A DNA stretch of 10,759 bases from an uncultured Senegalimassilia sp. (GCA_934661765.1 CAKUJT010000078.1:1-10759), one strand, 5' to 3'. Counted from the first letter of the stretch, positions 1 to 7,129 are shown. Notes: generated by a model from the sequence alone, not told the origin. Translations and numbers: made by a program.

Positions 1-72
1 GCATGCGTGGCCTTATGCCCGTGTGCCTAAACGCAGTTTTCAAACGCAGCAAGCCTGGGTGGAAGGATCATC

Positions 73-549
73 ATGGACGAAACAGGGGTTCTGGGGCTTT
101 TGGAAGAGCTCTCGATTCTGCTTGAGGACTCTAAGCCGGTGTTCGGCAAGGGCAACCTGCGCCAGGTGGATATCGCTGCAGCTTTCGAGATCATGGACGA
201 GATCCGCGACACGTTCCCCAGCGAGTTCTCGCAGTCGCGCCAGATCGTGCGCGAGCGTCAAAGCCTGCTCGATGATGCCGAGGCCGAGGCCAACCGCATG
301 ATCGAGGATGCGCGCAGCCAGGCGATGACCATCGCCTCCGAGCAGGAGATCGTGCGCATCTCCCAGCAGCAGGCCGACCAGCTGGTCGCCGATGCGCGCG
401 AGCTCGAGCGCCAGACGCGCGCCGGTGCGGAAGATTACGCCGACGAGGTGTTCGGCCACGTCGAGCAAAGCCTCGATACGCTGCTCAACAACGTGCGCCG
501 CTGTCGCGACCGTCTCAACGCCAACGCCATGGCGCAGGGTCGCCAATAA
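73..549 (+). CDS. SepIVA-like / DivIVA-type coiled-coil protein
   Basis: A 158-residue soluble protein with no signal peptide or membrane segment. Residues 1-55 hold a short leader, then a segment (about 32-55) predicting induction of helix with the pattern DIAAAFEIMDEIRDTFPSEF. Residues 56-150 are a charged Ala/Glu/Arg/Gln-rich helix typical of a coiled coil, with repeated A-D-A / D-A-R units. From memory, the layout matches mycobacterial SepIVA (a DivIVA-domain septation factor), which also begins with an 'isoleucine-aspartate helix, PxE' segment before a long coiled coil and also lies next to a DUF177 gene and rnc. It is clearly shorter than SepIVA (about 245 residues). The ATG is preceded by GGAAGGA at 61-67. 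It overlaps the next gene by one base (TAATG), so the two are probably translationally coupled. Automatic annotation may call such proteins 'ATPase' or 'ATP synthase subunit b-like' on coiled-coil similarity alone; no nucleotide-binding motif is visible. A role in envelope growth or division is inferred. Confidence 0.72.
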   Translation: MDETGVLGLLEELSILLEDSKPVFGKGNLRQVDIAAAFEIMDEIRDTFPSEFSQSRQIVRERQSLLDDAEAEANRMIEDARSQAMTIASEQEIVRISQQQADQLVADARELERQTRAGAEDYADEVFGHVEQSLDTLLNNVRRCRDRLNANAMAQGRQ

Positions 550-1109
550 TGGACGCCGTGAAGTTCGAGGTCCCGCCGGAGCTCTTCGTTACCACGGAGA
601 GCTCCTCTTTTGCAGGGCAGCTTGCCTTAGGGGCGCTTGAGGCGGGTCCCGATACCTATACGTTCTCGCAGCCCGTGGACTGGAACGCCACCGTCACCAA
701 CACCGGTGACGCGCTTCTGGTCATGGGTAGCGCCCGCGGCACGGCAACGGTCGCGTGCGCACGCTGCCTGGATGACTTCCAGGTGGACCTCAACGGGGAA
801 GTGGAAGGCTACTTCCTGCTCTCCGAGGACGGTCCGGCTCCCGAGGACATGGACGACGACGAGTTCGAGGTGCTCGGCGCCGACAAGATCCTCGACCTGG
901 AGCCGCTCATCATCGCCGCGCTTCTGGTGGAGGCGCCGCTCGTGCCCCTGTGCCGAGAGGACTGCGCCGGCTTGTGCGCGCAGTGTGGTGCCAACCTCAA
1001 CGAGGGGCCGTGCGCATGCTCCGCTCAGCCCGACGACGGCCTGCCGCGCATGTCCGACGGCCGCGTCAGTCCTTTCGCCGCTCTGAAGGACCTGGATCTG
1101 GGCGAGTAG
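549..1109 (+). CDS. DUF177/YceD family protein, rpmF-linked
   Basis: A 186-residue protein of the DUF177 (YceD) family, usually encoded directly upstream of rpmF; in plants and bacteria the family has been linked to 23S rRNA accumulation and ribosome assembly. Visible family marks: C70-x-x-C73 in VACARCLDDF, the acidic stretch around 94-106, and a Cys cluster C135, C139, C143, C146, C155, C157 in the PLCREDCAGLCAQCG region (133-147) and following, ending with the conserved SPFAAL at 174-179. The clustered cysteines look like a metal site, probably zinc (inference). The start ATG overlaps the stop of the upstream gene (TAATG) and has only a weak upstream purine stretch, which fits translational coupling. 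The downstream neighbour rpmF strongly supports the assignment. The exact biochemical function in bacteria is not settled. Confidence 0.9.
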   Translation: MDAVKFEVPPELFVTTESSSFAGQLALGALEAGPDTYTFSQPVDWNATVTNTGDALLVMGSARGTATVACARCLDDFQVDLNGEVEGYFLLSEDGPAPEDMDDDEFEVLGADKILDLEPLIIAALLVEAPLVPLCREDCAGLCAQCGANLNEGPCACSAQPDDGLPRMSDGRVSPFAALKDLDLGE

Positions 1110-1162
1110 CAGCCCGGATTATGGAACCTGCATGGGTTTGTGTACGCCTGGCGAACAGGCAC

Positions 1163-1191
1163 TTGCATGCGCAGGAACACTTTGGTAGTAT
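1163..1191 (+). promoter_or_regulatory. Candidate sigma-70-type promoter for rpmF
   Basis: TTGCAT (1163-1168) and TAGTAT (1186-1191) are separated by 17 bases, the optimal spacing; the matches to consensus are 3/6 and 4/6. It lies in the 153-base gap between the DUF177 gene and rpmF, an A/T-rich patch in an otherwise G/C-rich region. It would let rpmF be made at ribosomal-protein levels independent of the upstream genes. Inference from base pattern only. Confidence 0.45.
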
Positions 1192-1250
1192 ATCGCTTCG
1201 CGTGTTTACCAAGCGAACGAGCGAGCGCCACGCGCGCCCGACATAAAGCA

Positions 1251-1255
1251 AGGAG
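1251..1255 (+). promoter_or_regulatory. Strong ribosome binding site of rpmF
   Basis: AGGAG seven bases upstream of the ATG at 1263. It is among the strongest Shine-Dalgarno sequences in the window, as expected for a ribosomal protein, and it fixes the rpmF start. Confidence 0.85.
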
Positions 1256-1262
1256 ATAGATC

Positions 1263-1442
1263 ATGGCAGTACCTAAGCAAAAAATGGGCCGCGCCCGCAC
1301 TCATGCACGTCGTAGCACCAACGACAAGATCGCAGCCCCTTCCCGTTCCGTGTGCCCGCAGTGCGGCGAGGCTAAGCTTCCCCACCGCGTGTGCCCGAAC
1401 TGCGGCTTCTACAAGAACCGCGAGGTCATCGAGACGGAGTAA
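1263..1442 (+). CDS. rpmF: 50S ribosomal protein L32 (bL32), zinc-ribbon form
   Basis: A 59-residue protein beginning MAVPKQKMGRARTHARRS, the classic L32 N-terminus, a basic tail that threads into the large ribosomal subunit. The second half carries a zinc ribbon: C31-P-Q-C34 and C44-P-N-C47, then GFYKNREVI. All four cysteines are present, so this is the zinc-binding (C+) paralogue type rather than the Cys-free form some actinobacteria use under zinc starvation. The length is normal for the family (about 55-65). The start is fixed by AGGAG at 1251-1255 and by the invariant MAVPK start. It sits between the DUF177 gene and plsX, the usual neighbours, and has its own terminator immediately downstream. 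The identification is near certain. Confidence 0.98.
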   Translation: MAVPKQKMGRARTHARRSTNDKIAAPSRSVCPQCGEAKLPHRVCPNCGFYKNREVIETE

Positions 1443-1470
1443 CGCCGTCACAGCGTGCAATTGCAACTTG

Positions 1471-1510
1471 AAGCCTCTCTGCGGCGCCATTGGCGCAGAG
1501 AGGCTTTCTT
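1471..1510 (+). terminator. Intrinsic terminator after rpmF
   Basis: A 13-bp perfect stem: AAGCCTCTCTGCG (1471-1483) pairs with 1494-1506, enclosing a 10-base loop that can itself pair further (GCGCC 1484-1488 with GGCGC 1492-1496). TTTCTT follows the stem. It separates the rpmF transcript from plsX. Because the left arm begins with AA, it may also work weakly from the other strand. Confidence 0.88.
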
Positions 1511-1567
1511 GCGTTTAGCAGCGCCGTCCGCTCGGCGCGCAACGCCTGCTAGGGAAAGGGTGTCAAC

Positions 1568-2581
1568 ATGACAGACAACGTCACCATCGCAGTGGATGCC
1601 ATGGGCGGCGACAACGCCCCCGAGGTCGTGCTCGAAGGCGTGGCGGCGGCGCTTGCCGCCGATGAGGGGCTTACCGTCATCTTGTGCGGTCCCGCCGACG
1701 TGGTCGAGCCGTTCGCCGCGCAGCATGCCCGCTGCCGCGCGCAGGTTGCCGCCGAGGTCATCGAGATGGCCGAGCATCCCGCGCAGGCCGTGCGCAAGAA
1801 GAAGGACAGCTCCATCGTGGTGGGCTGCCGCCTGGTCAAGGACGGCCAGGCCCAAGGTTTCTTCTCCGCCGGTTCCACGGGCGCATGCCTGGCGGCCGCC
1901 ACGCTGGTCATGGGGCGCATCAAGGGCATCTCGCGCCCGTGTTTAGCCACGGTCGTGCCCAGCCCCGTCCGTCCCATCGTGTTGTGCGACGTCGGCGCCA
2001 ACGCCGATTGCAAGCCCGAGTACCTGGTGCAGTTCGCCCAGATGGGCAGCGTGTACGCGCAGAAGATCTTGGGCTACGAGTCGCCCAAAGCCGCGCTTCT
2101 CAACATCGGCGAGGAGGACACCAAGGGCAACGCGCTTGCTCAGGAGGCCCACCAGCTCATGGCCAAGCGCCTGACCAACTTCGCCGGGAACTGCGAGGGG
2201 CGCGATGTGCTCGGCGCGCAGTACGAAGTGGTGGTCACCGACGGGTTCACCGGCAACGTGTGCCTGAAGACCATCGAGGGCGCCTCGAAGGTGCTGTTCA
2301 GCGCCATCAAGGACGCCATGATGTCCACCACGAAGGGCAAGATCGGCGCTCTGTGCGTCAAAGACGGCCTGAAGGGCCTGAAGGGCCAGGTGTCGCCCGA
2401 CACCTACGGCGGCGCCCCGCTCCTCGGCGTGAAGGGCGCCTGCATCGTCGGGCATGGAAGCTCGGGCGCGCTGGCCATCGAAAACGGCGTGCTCACCACG
2501 GCGCGCGTGGTGCGCCAGGGCGTTTCTGAAATAATTCAGCACATGGCCCAGGCTGGAAACGGCTCGGATACAATCAAGTAG
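1568..2581 (+). CDS. plsX: Phosphate acyltransferase PlsX
   Basis: PlsX transfers the acyl group from acyl-ACP to phosphate, giving acyl-phosphate for PlsY in phosphatidic acid synthesis; it is a peripheral membrane enzyme. The 337-residue length is normal. Family motifs in order: VDAMGGDNAPEV (9-20), the GFFSAGSTGA segment (98-106), LCDVGANADCKPEYL (139-153), LLNIGEEDTKGN (177-188), VVTDGFTGNV (222-231) and the C-terminal YGGAPLLGVKG...GHGSSG (280-300). GGGAAAGGG-like purines (1551-1560) precede the ATG. A terminator separates it from rpmF, so it probably heads the plsX-rnc-smc unit, although no clear promoter is visible in 1507-1567. That gap holds a 6-bp hairpin (GCGCCG 1521-1526 / CGGCGC 1533-1538) of unknown meaning. 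The acyl carrier protein gene acpP, often directly downstream, is absent from the gap to rnc. Confidence 0.97.
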   Translation: MTDNVTIAVDAMGGDNAPEVVLEGVAAALAADEGLTVILCGPADVVEPFAAQHARCRAQVAAEVIEMAEHPAQAVRKKKDSSIVVGCRLVKDGQAQGFFSAGSTGACLAAATLVMGRIKGISRPCLATVVPSPVRPIVLCDVGANADCKPEYLVQFAQMGSVYAQKILGYESPKAALLNIGEEDTKGNALAQEAHQLMAKRLTNFAGNCEGRDVLGAQYEVVVTDGFTGNVCLKTIEGASKVLFSAIKDAMMSTTKGKIGALCVKDGLKGLKGQVSPDTYGGAPLLGVKGACIVGHGSSGALAIENGVLTTARVVRQGVSEIIQHMAQAGNGSDTIK

Positions 2582-2590
2582 CACCATAAG

Positions 2591-2644
2591 GGCCAGCCGC
2601 TTTATGCGGTATGGTCGTATCATCATCGATTCTCATTCATACCG
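2591..2644 (+). promoter_or_regulatory. Structured rnc leader with alternative hairpins
   Basis: The 77-base gap between plsX and rnc can fold in two exclusive ways. Hairpin A pairs GGCCAGCCGC (2591-2600) with 2606-2616 across the loop TTTAT, with a one-base bulge (2611) and two wobbles. Hairpin B pairs CGGTATG (2607-2613) with CATACCG (2638-2644). Both use 2607-2613. Neither has a T-tract. RNase III is known to cut its own leader in E. coli, so a processing or autoregulatory site is possible, but this is an inference. Confidence 0.35.
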
Positions 2645-2649
2645 GTTTC

Positions 2650-2654
2650 GGAGG
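2650..2654 (+). promoter_or_regulatory. Ribosome binding site that sets the rnc start
   Basis: GGAGG four bases before the ATG at 2659. It favours that start over the in-frame ATG at 2611, which would add 16 residues unlike RNase III and has no good Shine-Dalgarno sequence. Confidence 0.75.
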
Positions 2655-2658
2655 TTGC

Positions 2659-3504
2659 ATGACCTTTACAGAAGAACAAGCCTCAAAACTGCAGAGGGCG
2701 GAGGAGGTTCTGGGCTACTCGTTTTCCAACAAGCAGCTCATCTTGTCCGCCATCACGCACCCATCGGCCACCGAAGGCCGCGCGGTGAAGTATTCCTACG
2801 AGCGTCTGGAGTTTCTGGGCGACTCCATCTTGGGCGCCATCGTCGCCGACGTCGCTTTCGAGCGCTTCCATGAGCTCGACGAAGGCGGTCTGACGCGCAT
2901 CAAGGTGGCGCTTGTGTCGGGGGCAAGCCTGTCCGATGTGGCGTCGGGCCTTGGTTTCGCCGACATCATCGTGTTCGGATCCTCGGAGACGGGCACGGGC
3001 AAGCGCGGCCTGCATTCCGCGCTCGAAAACGTCTACGAGGCCGTGGTGGCCGCGTTGTACCTTGATGGCGGCGTGGAGGCGGCGCGCGATTTCATCTATC
3101 GCACGCTTATCCCGCGCATGTCCGAGGACATGGCGCTCGAGCCGGAGAACCCCAAAAGCGCGCTGCAGGAGCGCCTGCAGGAAGACGGCATCACGCCCAC
3201 CTATAAGCTGGTGGAAACGCAGGGCCCGCCGCATGACCGCACGTTCGTCGCCCAGGTGTTCGCGGGCAATCAGGGTCTGGCGCGCGGAACGGGCCGCACG
3301 AAGAAGGAAGCGGAAAGCCAGGCGGCGAAGTCCACGCTGTCGCGTCTCGGCGAGTTTTTCGGTTTGGGCATGGACGAGCAGGCCCGCGCCGAGAAGGCCG
3401 CCGCGGCCAAGCAGGCCAAGGCCGACAAGGCTGCGGCCCGTGCCGAGGAGAAGGCGCGCAAGAAGCACGAGCGCGAGCTGCATAAGAGCATGAAACAGGG
3501 CTAA
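2659..3504 (+). CDS. rnc: Ribonuclease III with variant metal site and basic tail
   Basis: RNase III cuts double-stranded RNA in rRNA maturation and mRNA turnover; it acts as a Mg-dependent homodimer. With the ATG at 2659 it has 281 residues, longer than the usual 220-250. The catalytic domain (about 5-155) holds the signature YERLEFLGDSILG with E48, E51 and D55 (E. coli E38, E41, D45) and E127 (E. coli E117) in ENVYEAVVAALYLDGG. The residue three before E127 is N124, where most family members have Asp (E. coli D114). A dsRNA-binding domain follows (about 164-233; NPKSALQE..., then TGRTKKEAESQAAKSTL). Residues 238-281 form an Ala/Lys/Glu-rich helix-like basic tail. It is followed by smc after only 3 bases. 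An alternative start at 2611 is less likely. The identity is secure; full activity with N124 is likely but not shown. Confidence 0.96.
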   Translation: MTFTEEQASKLQRAEEVLGYSFSNKQLILSAITHPSATEGRAVKYSYERLEFLGDSILGAIVADVAFERFHELDEGGLTRIKVALVSGASLSDVASGLGFADIIVFGSSETGTGKRGLHSALENVYEAVVAALYLDGGVEAARDFIYRTLIPRMSEDMALEPENPKSALQERLQEDGITPTYKLVETQGPPHDRTFVAQVFAGNQGLARGTGRTKKEAESQAAKSTLSRLGEFFGLGMDEQARAEKAAAAKQAKADKAAARAEEKARKKHERELHKSMKQG

Positions 3505-3507
3505 CGC

Positions 3508-6500
3508 ATGTACTTGAAGTCGCTCGTGCTCAAGGGCTTCAAGTCGTTCGCCGACAGAAGCGCGCTTTCCTTGGAGCCGGGCATCACCGCCGTGGTGGGT
3601 CCGAACGGCTCCGGCAAATCCAATATCTCCGATGCCGTGTTGTGGGTGCTTGGCGAGCGCAACGCCAAGCATCTGCGCGGCCAGGCTATGGAAGACGTCA
3701 TCTTCGCAGGCTCGTCGGCCCGAAAGGCCACGGGCCTTGCCGAGGTTGAGCTGGTGCTCGACAACTCCGACGGCAAGCTGCCGGTCGACTTCAACGAGGT
3801 TTCCATCGCGCGCCGCATGTATCGAAGCGGCGAAAGCGAGTATCTCATCAACGGCAGCGTCGCGCGCCGCATGGACGTGCTCGACATCCTGCACGATTCC
3901 GGTCTGGGCACCGGCACGCATTCGATCATCGGCCAGGGCAGCCTGGACTCCATCCTGCAATCCAAGCCCGAGGACCGCCGCGCGCTCATCGAGGAAGCCG
4001 CCGGCGTGCTCAAGCACAAGCAGCGCAAGGCGAAAAGCGAGCGCAAGCTGGCCGCCATGGACGCCACGCTCGCGCGCGTGCGCGATGTGGCGGGCGAGGT
4101 GGGCCGCCAGCTCGGACCGCTTGAGCGCAAGGCGAAGAAGGCTCGCGCTTACCAGGAGCTCTCCGGGCAGCTTATCGACGTCAGCCTGGCCTTGGCCGTG
4201 GACGACCTGCGCTGCCTGCGCCAAAGCTGGGATGAGGCCTGCGCTGGCGAACATCAGCTGGTGGAGGACCTTCAGGCGCGCCATCAGGACATTTCCACTG
4301 CCGAAGCCGCCGCCGAGGCGTTGCAGGAGCAGATCCGCAAGCAAACCGAGAACGCGGGCGACCTGTCGCGCAGCTATCAGCGTGCGTCGTCGGCAGTCGA
4401 GCGGTTCGACGGCGCCGTGCTGCTGCTGCACGAGAAGCGCCGCGGGGCGCAGGGCCTTGAGGCCGATGTGCGCGTGAAGCTGGAGTCAGGTCGCGCTAAG
4501 CGCGCCGAGGCCGTTGCCGAGCGCGAGCAGGCGGCAGCCCAGCTCGAGGCGGTTCGCCGCGACCTTGCCGCGGCGCAGGCCGCCGTCGAGCGTCTTGACG
4601 ACTCCCGCCGCGAGAACGCCCAGGCCCGGCGCAGCGTGGAGGACGAGCTCGATCAGCTCAAGCGCCAGGGCCGCGCCGATGATCGCGCTTCCGAGGACGC
4701 GCGGCGCCGTCTGTCGCAAACGCAGGAGGCGCTTGCCAACGGCTTGGCCCATGCCAAGCTGGTCGAGGGGCGCGCCAAAGAGCTCGAGCTGGCGCTCGGC
4801 CATGCCGAGGAACAGGCTCAAAAGCTCGAGGACGCCCGTGCGGCCGCCCAGCGTTCGCTCGATGAGGCCCAGCAGGCCGAATCGCAGGCGCGCGGCGCCG
4901 TTGCCGCGGCCATTAAAGAGCGCGATGCCGCCCGCGCCGCGCTCGATGAGGCGCATCGCCAGGTCACCTCGCTCGAAAGCCGCATTTCCGCGCTCGAAGA
5001 GGTAGAGCGCGCATCTGCCGCAGCCGGGCCTGCCCGCGCATGGCTCATCGAGCATGCGCGCATATCCGGCCAGCAGCTCGAGCCCCTGGCCCGCGCCATG
5101 CGTGCGCCGCAGGGCTTCGAGGCGCTTGTGGAGCATCTGCTCTCCGGCGATGCCGAGGCGCTCATGGCGCCTTCGGTCGATGTGGCGGCGGGTCTTGCGG
5201 GCAGCGTGATGGAAAGCGGTCGCGACGGCCAGGTGTCGCTGCTTCCCGTCGGAGGCATGCGCTCCGGCGCCCCCGCGCGCCAGGCCGCGCAGGCTTGCGG
5301 CGGCACGGCGCTTGTGGACATGTTGGAATACCCCGAGCAGGCCGCGCCCACGGTGGAGGCCCTGCTCGGCGACGTGGTGGTATGCGACACCTTCGAAACG
5401 GCGCGTCAGGCTCAGGCCGTGCGCTTGCGGGAGGGCGCGGCTGCCCCTGTGCGCTTCGTGTCGGCCGATGGATGCATCGCCTGGCCCAGCGGCAAGCTCA
5501 CGGTGGGAACGGTGGACGCCGGTGCCGAGGGCGCCTTGGCCCGCGCGCGCCAGCTCGACGAGCTGCGCGCATCGCTTCGCGTCGCATCCGAACAGCATAA
5601 GGACGCCGAGCAGACGGAACGCCAAGCCGAGGAGGTGTTGCGCGCCGCCCAGGCAGAAAGCCTGCAACTCTCTCAGCAGCTGGCCGAGCGCCGCGGCGCC
5701 GCGCAGGCGGCGTCGGCCGAGGCCAAGCGCGCCGCCGATGCGCTTGCGTCCACGCGCCGCGAGTTCGCCGACGTGGAGCGCCAGCGCCAGCAGGCGGACA
5801 AGACGGTTGCCGAGGCGCGCCCCAACGTCGACAAGCTCGAGGCCCAGCTGGCCGAGCTCGCGCAGGCGGCCCAAGCCCGCGCCGTGCGCACTGAGGAGCT
5901 TGAGGCCAAGGTGGTGCCGCTCCGCAAGGAGGCGGCGCAGCTGCGCGATGGCTTGTCGGAGGCGAAGCTTTCTGCCGCCACCCTTCGCGAGCGCGACACC
6001 TACACCGCGCGCATCGTGGACGCCCGCGGCCGCGACGTGGCCGCGGTGGACGCCGCCGAGGACGAGCTGAAAGGCCAGCTGGCACGCAAGATCGTGGCGC
6101 AGCAGCGCATCGCGCCGCTTCTGGCGGTGTTCGAGGAGCTCACCGCAAGCGCCCGTCGCTGGACGCACGACCTTGAGCAGCGGGCCCAGCAGGCGCAGGA
6201 TTCCTCCGCCGGGCTGCATGCGCAGGTCACCGCCGCGCGCGAGCAGGCAAAGGCCGCCCACGACGCCTACGACGACGTCAACGCGCGCCTGTCGGCCGCC
6301 CGCGTGGAGAAGGGCCGTCTGGAGGTGCGCGTCGACGCCGCCGTCAACTCCATCGTGCAGGATATGGGCGTGCCGCTTGAGACGGCGCTCGCGTTGCCGG
6401 AGCTTGAAAACCGCGGGGCCGCCGAGGAGAACGCGTTCAAGCTGCGTCGCCGCATCGCTAATATGGGCGCCATCAACCCTGATGCCGCCCAGGAGTACGA

Positions 6501-7077
6501 GCAGCTGCGCAGCCGCTACGATTACCTGGCGGCCCAGCTGGCCGATCTCGACGGCGCGCGGCGCAGCCTGGCCAAGATCGTCCGCGTCATCGATGCGCGC
6601 ATGAAAGACGACTTCGTCAGCACGTTCAATGCGGTCAACGACAACTTCCGCAGCATCTTCGCCACCTTGTTCCCGGGCGGCTCGGCCGAGCTCATCCTCA
6701 CCGACCCCGATGACCTGGAGAATACCGGCGTGGAGGTCAGCGCGCAGCCGGCGGGCAAGCGCATCACGAAGATGATGCTCATGTCCGGCGGCGAGAAGTC
6801 GCTCACGGCGCTTGCGCTGCTGTTCGCGGTCTACCGCATCCGCAGCGCGCCGTTCTACATCCTCGACGAGGTGGAGGCGGCGCTCGACGACAGCAACCTG
6901 CGCAGGCTCACGGCGTATCTGCAGTCCATCCGCAACGACACGCAGCTCATCATGATCACGCACCAGCGCCGCACAATGGAGATGTCGGACGTGCTGTTCG
7001 GCGTGTCCATGCAATCCGACGGCGTCACCAAGGTGATCAGCCAGAAGCTCGACCACGCTCTGAAGTATGCCGAATAG
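3508..7077 (+). CDS. smc: Chromosome segregation/condensation ATPase SMC
   Basis: SMC forms ring-shaped dimers with ScpA and ScpB that organise and help segregate the chromosome. The 1189-residue length is normal. The N-terminal head has Walker A GPNGSGKS (31-38), arginine finger R57, and the EDRRALIEEAAGVLKHK region (155-171). Long Ala/Glu/Arg/Gln-rich coiled-coil arms span about 170-500 and 675-985. A hinge domain lies at about 505-675 (ALLGDVVVCDTF..., ending near GKLTVGTVDAG, 662-672). The C-terminal head has NMGAINPDAAQEY (985-997), ABC signature LMSGGEKS (1091-1098) and Walker B FYILDEVEAALDD (1116-1128) with D1120/E1121. All ATPase motifs are intact. The start lies 3 bases after the rnc stop with only a weak CAGGG, suggesting coupling. 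The scpA and scpB genes are not in the window. Long open frames on the opposite strand here are codon-bias shadows. Confidence 0.98.
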   Translation: MYLKSLVLKGFKSFADRSALSLEPGITAVVGPNGSGKSNISDAVLWVLGERNAKHLRGQAMEDVIFAGSSARKATGLAEVELVLDNSDGKLPVDFNEVSIARRMYRSGESEYLINGSVARRMDVLDILHDSGLGTGTHSIIGQGSLDSILQSKPEDRRALIEEAAGVLKHKQRKAKSERKLAAMDATLARVRDVAGEVGRQLGPLERKAKKARAYQELSGQLIDVSLALAVDDLRCLRQSWDEACAGEHQLVEDLQARHQDISTAEAAAEALQEQIRKQTENAGDLSRSYQRASSAVERFDGAVLLLHEKRRGAQGLEADVRVKLESGRAKRAEAVAEREQAAAQLEAVRRDLAAAQAAVERLDDSRRENAQARRSVEDELDQLKRQGRADDRASEDARRRLSQTQEALANGLAHAKLVEGRAKELELALGHAEEQAQKLEDARAAAQRSLDEAQQAESQARGAVAAAIKERDAARAALDEAHRQVTSLESRISALEEVERASAAAGPARAWLIEHARISGQQLEPLARAMRAPQGFEALVEHLLSGDAEALMAPSVDVAAGLAGSVMESGRDGQVSLLPVGGMRSGAPARQAAQACGGTALVDMLEYPEQAAPTVEALLGDVVVCDTFETARQAQAVRLREGAAAPVRFVSADGCIAWPSGKLTVGTVDAGAEGALARARQLDELRASLRVASEQHKDAEQTERQAEEVLRAAQAESLQLSQQLAERRGAAQAASAEAKRAADALASTRREFADVERQRQQADKTVAEARPNVDKLEAQLAELAQAAQARAVRTEELEAKVVPLRKEAAQLRDGLSEAKLSAATLRERDTYTARIVDARGRDVAAVDAAEDELKGQLARKIVAQQRIAPLLAVFEELTASARRWTHDLEQRAQQAQDSSAGLHAQVTAAREQAKAAHDAYDDVNARLSAARVEKGRLEVRVDAAVNSIVQDMGVPLETALALPELENRGAAEENAFKLRRRIANMGAINPDAAQEYEQLRSRYDYLAAQLADLDGARRSLAKIVRVIDARMKDDFVSTFNAVNDNFRSIFATLFPGGSAELILTDPDDLENTGVEVSAQPAGKRITKMMLMSGGEKSLTALALLFAVYRIRSAPFYILDEVEAALDDSNLRRLTAYLQSIRNDTQLIMITHQRRTMEMSDVLFGVSMQSDGVTKVISQKLDHALKYAE

Positions 7078-7092
7078 GCAAGGCATCGCGCT

Positions 7093-7129
7093 GGAAGGCC
7101 CCGGTTACCGGTTGTAACCGGGGCCTTCC
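7093..7129 (+). terminator. Perfect 15-bp hairpin after smc
   Basis: GGAAGGCCCCGGTTA (7093-7107) pairs perfectly with 7115-7129 around a 7-base loop, starting 15 bases after the smc stop. No T-tract follows on the plus strand (CCGTGTAATTCG). In high-GC actinobacteria, strong hairpins without a U-tract are common at gene ends, so a terminator or 3'-end stabiliser of the plsX-rnc-smc mRNA is the best reading. Confidence 0.75.

Noticed and set aside
1..72. Possible C-terminus of an upstream gene ending at TAA 28-30
   Set aside because: Only nine codons are visible (frame 1) and they match nothing recognisable; too short to support.
1127..1175. Nested inverted repeat CCTGCATG ... CATGCGCAGG with inner GCCTG/CAGGC upstream of rpmF
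   Set aside because: Arms are short and interrupted by two bases; without comparative data it could be chance, so it was not listed as a feature.
1456..1465. Palindrome TGCAATTGCA after rpmF
   Set aside because: A single 10-base palindrome beside a terminator, with no second copy or promoter context.
1684..2529. 281-codon plus-strand frame inside plsX
   Set aside because: Arg/Gly/His-rich out-of-frame reading of plsX, which has every family motif in its own frame.
2683..4431. 582-codon open frame on the minus strand across rnc and smc
   Set aside because: It lies antisense to two certain genes. High third-position GC removes stop codons from the opposite strand; the product is Leu/Arg/Ala/His-rich with no recognisable domain.
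4486..7086. 866-codon open frame on the minus strand across smc
   Set aside because: Same codon-bias shadow effect, caused by the Ala/Glu/Arg repeats of the SMC coiled coils. There is no ribosome binding site or domain.
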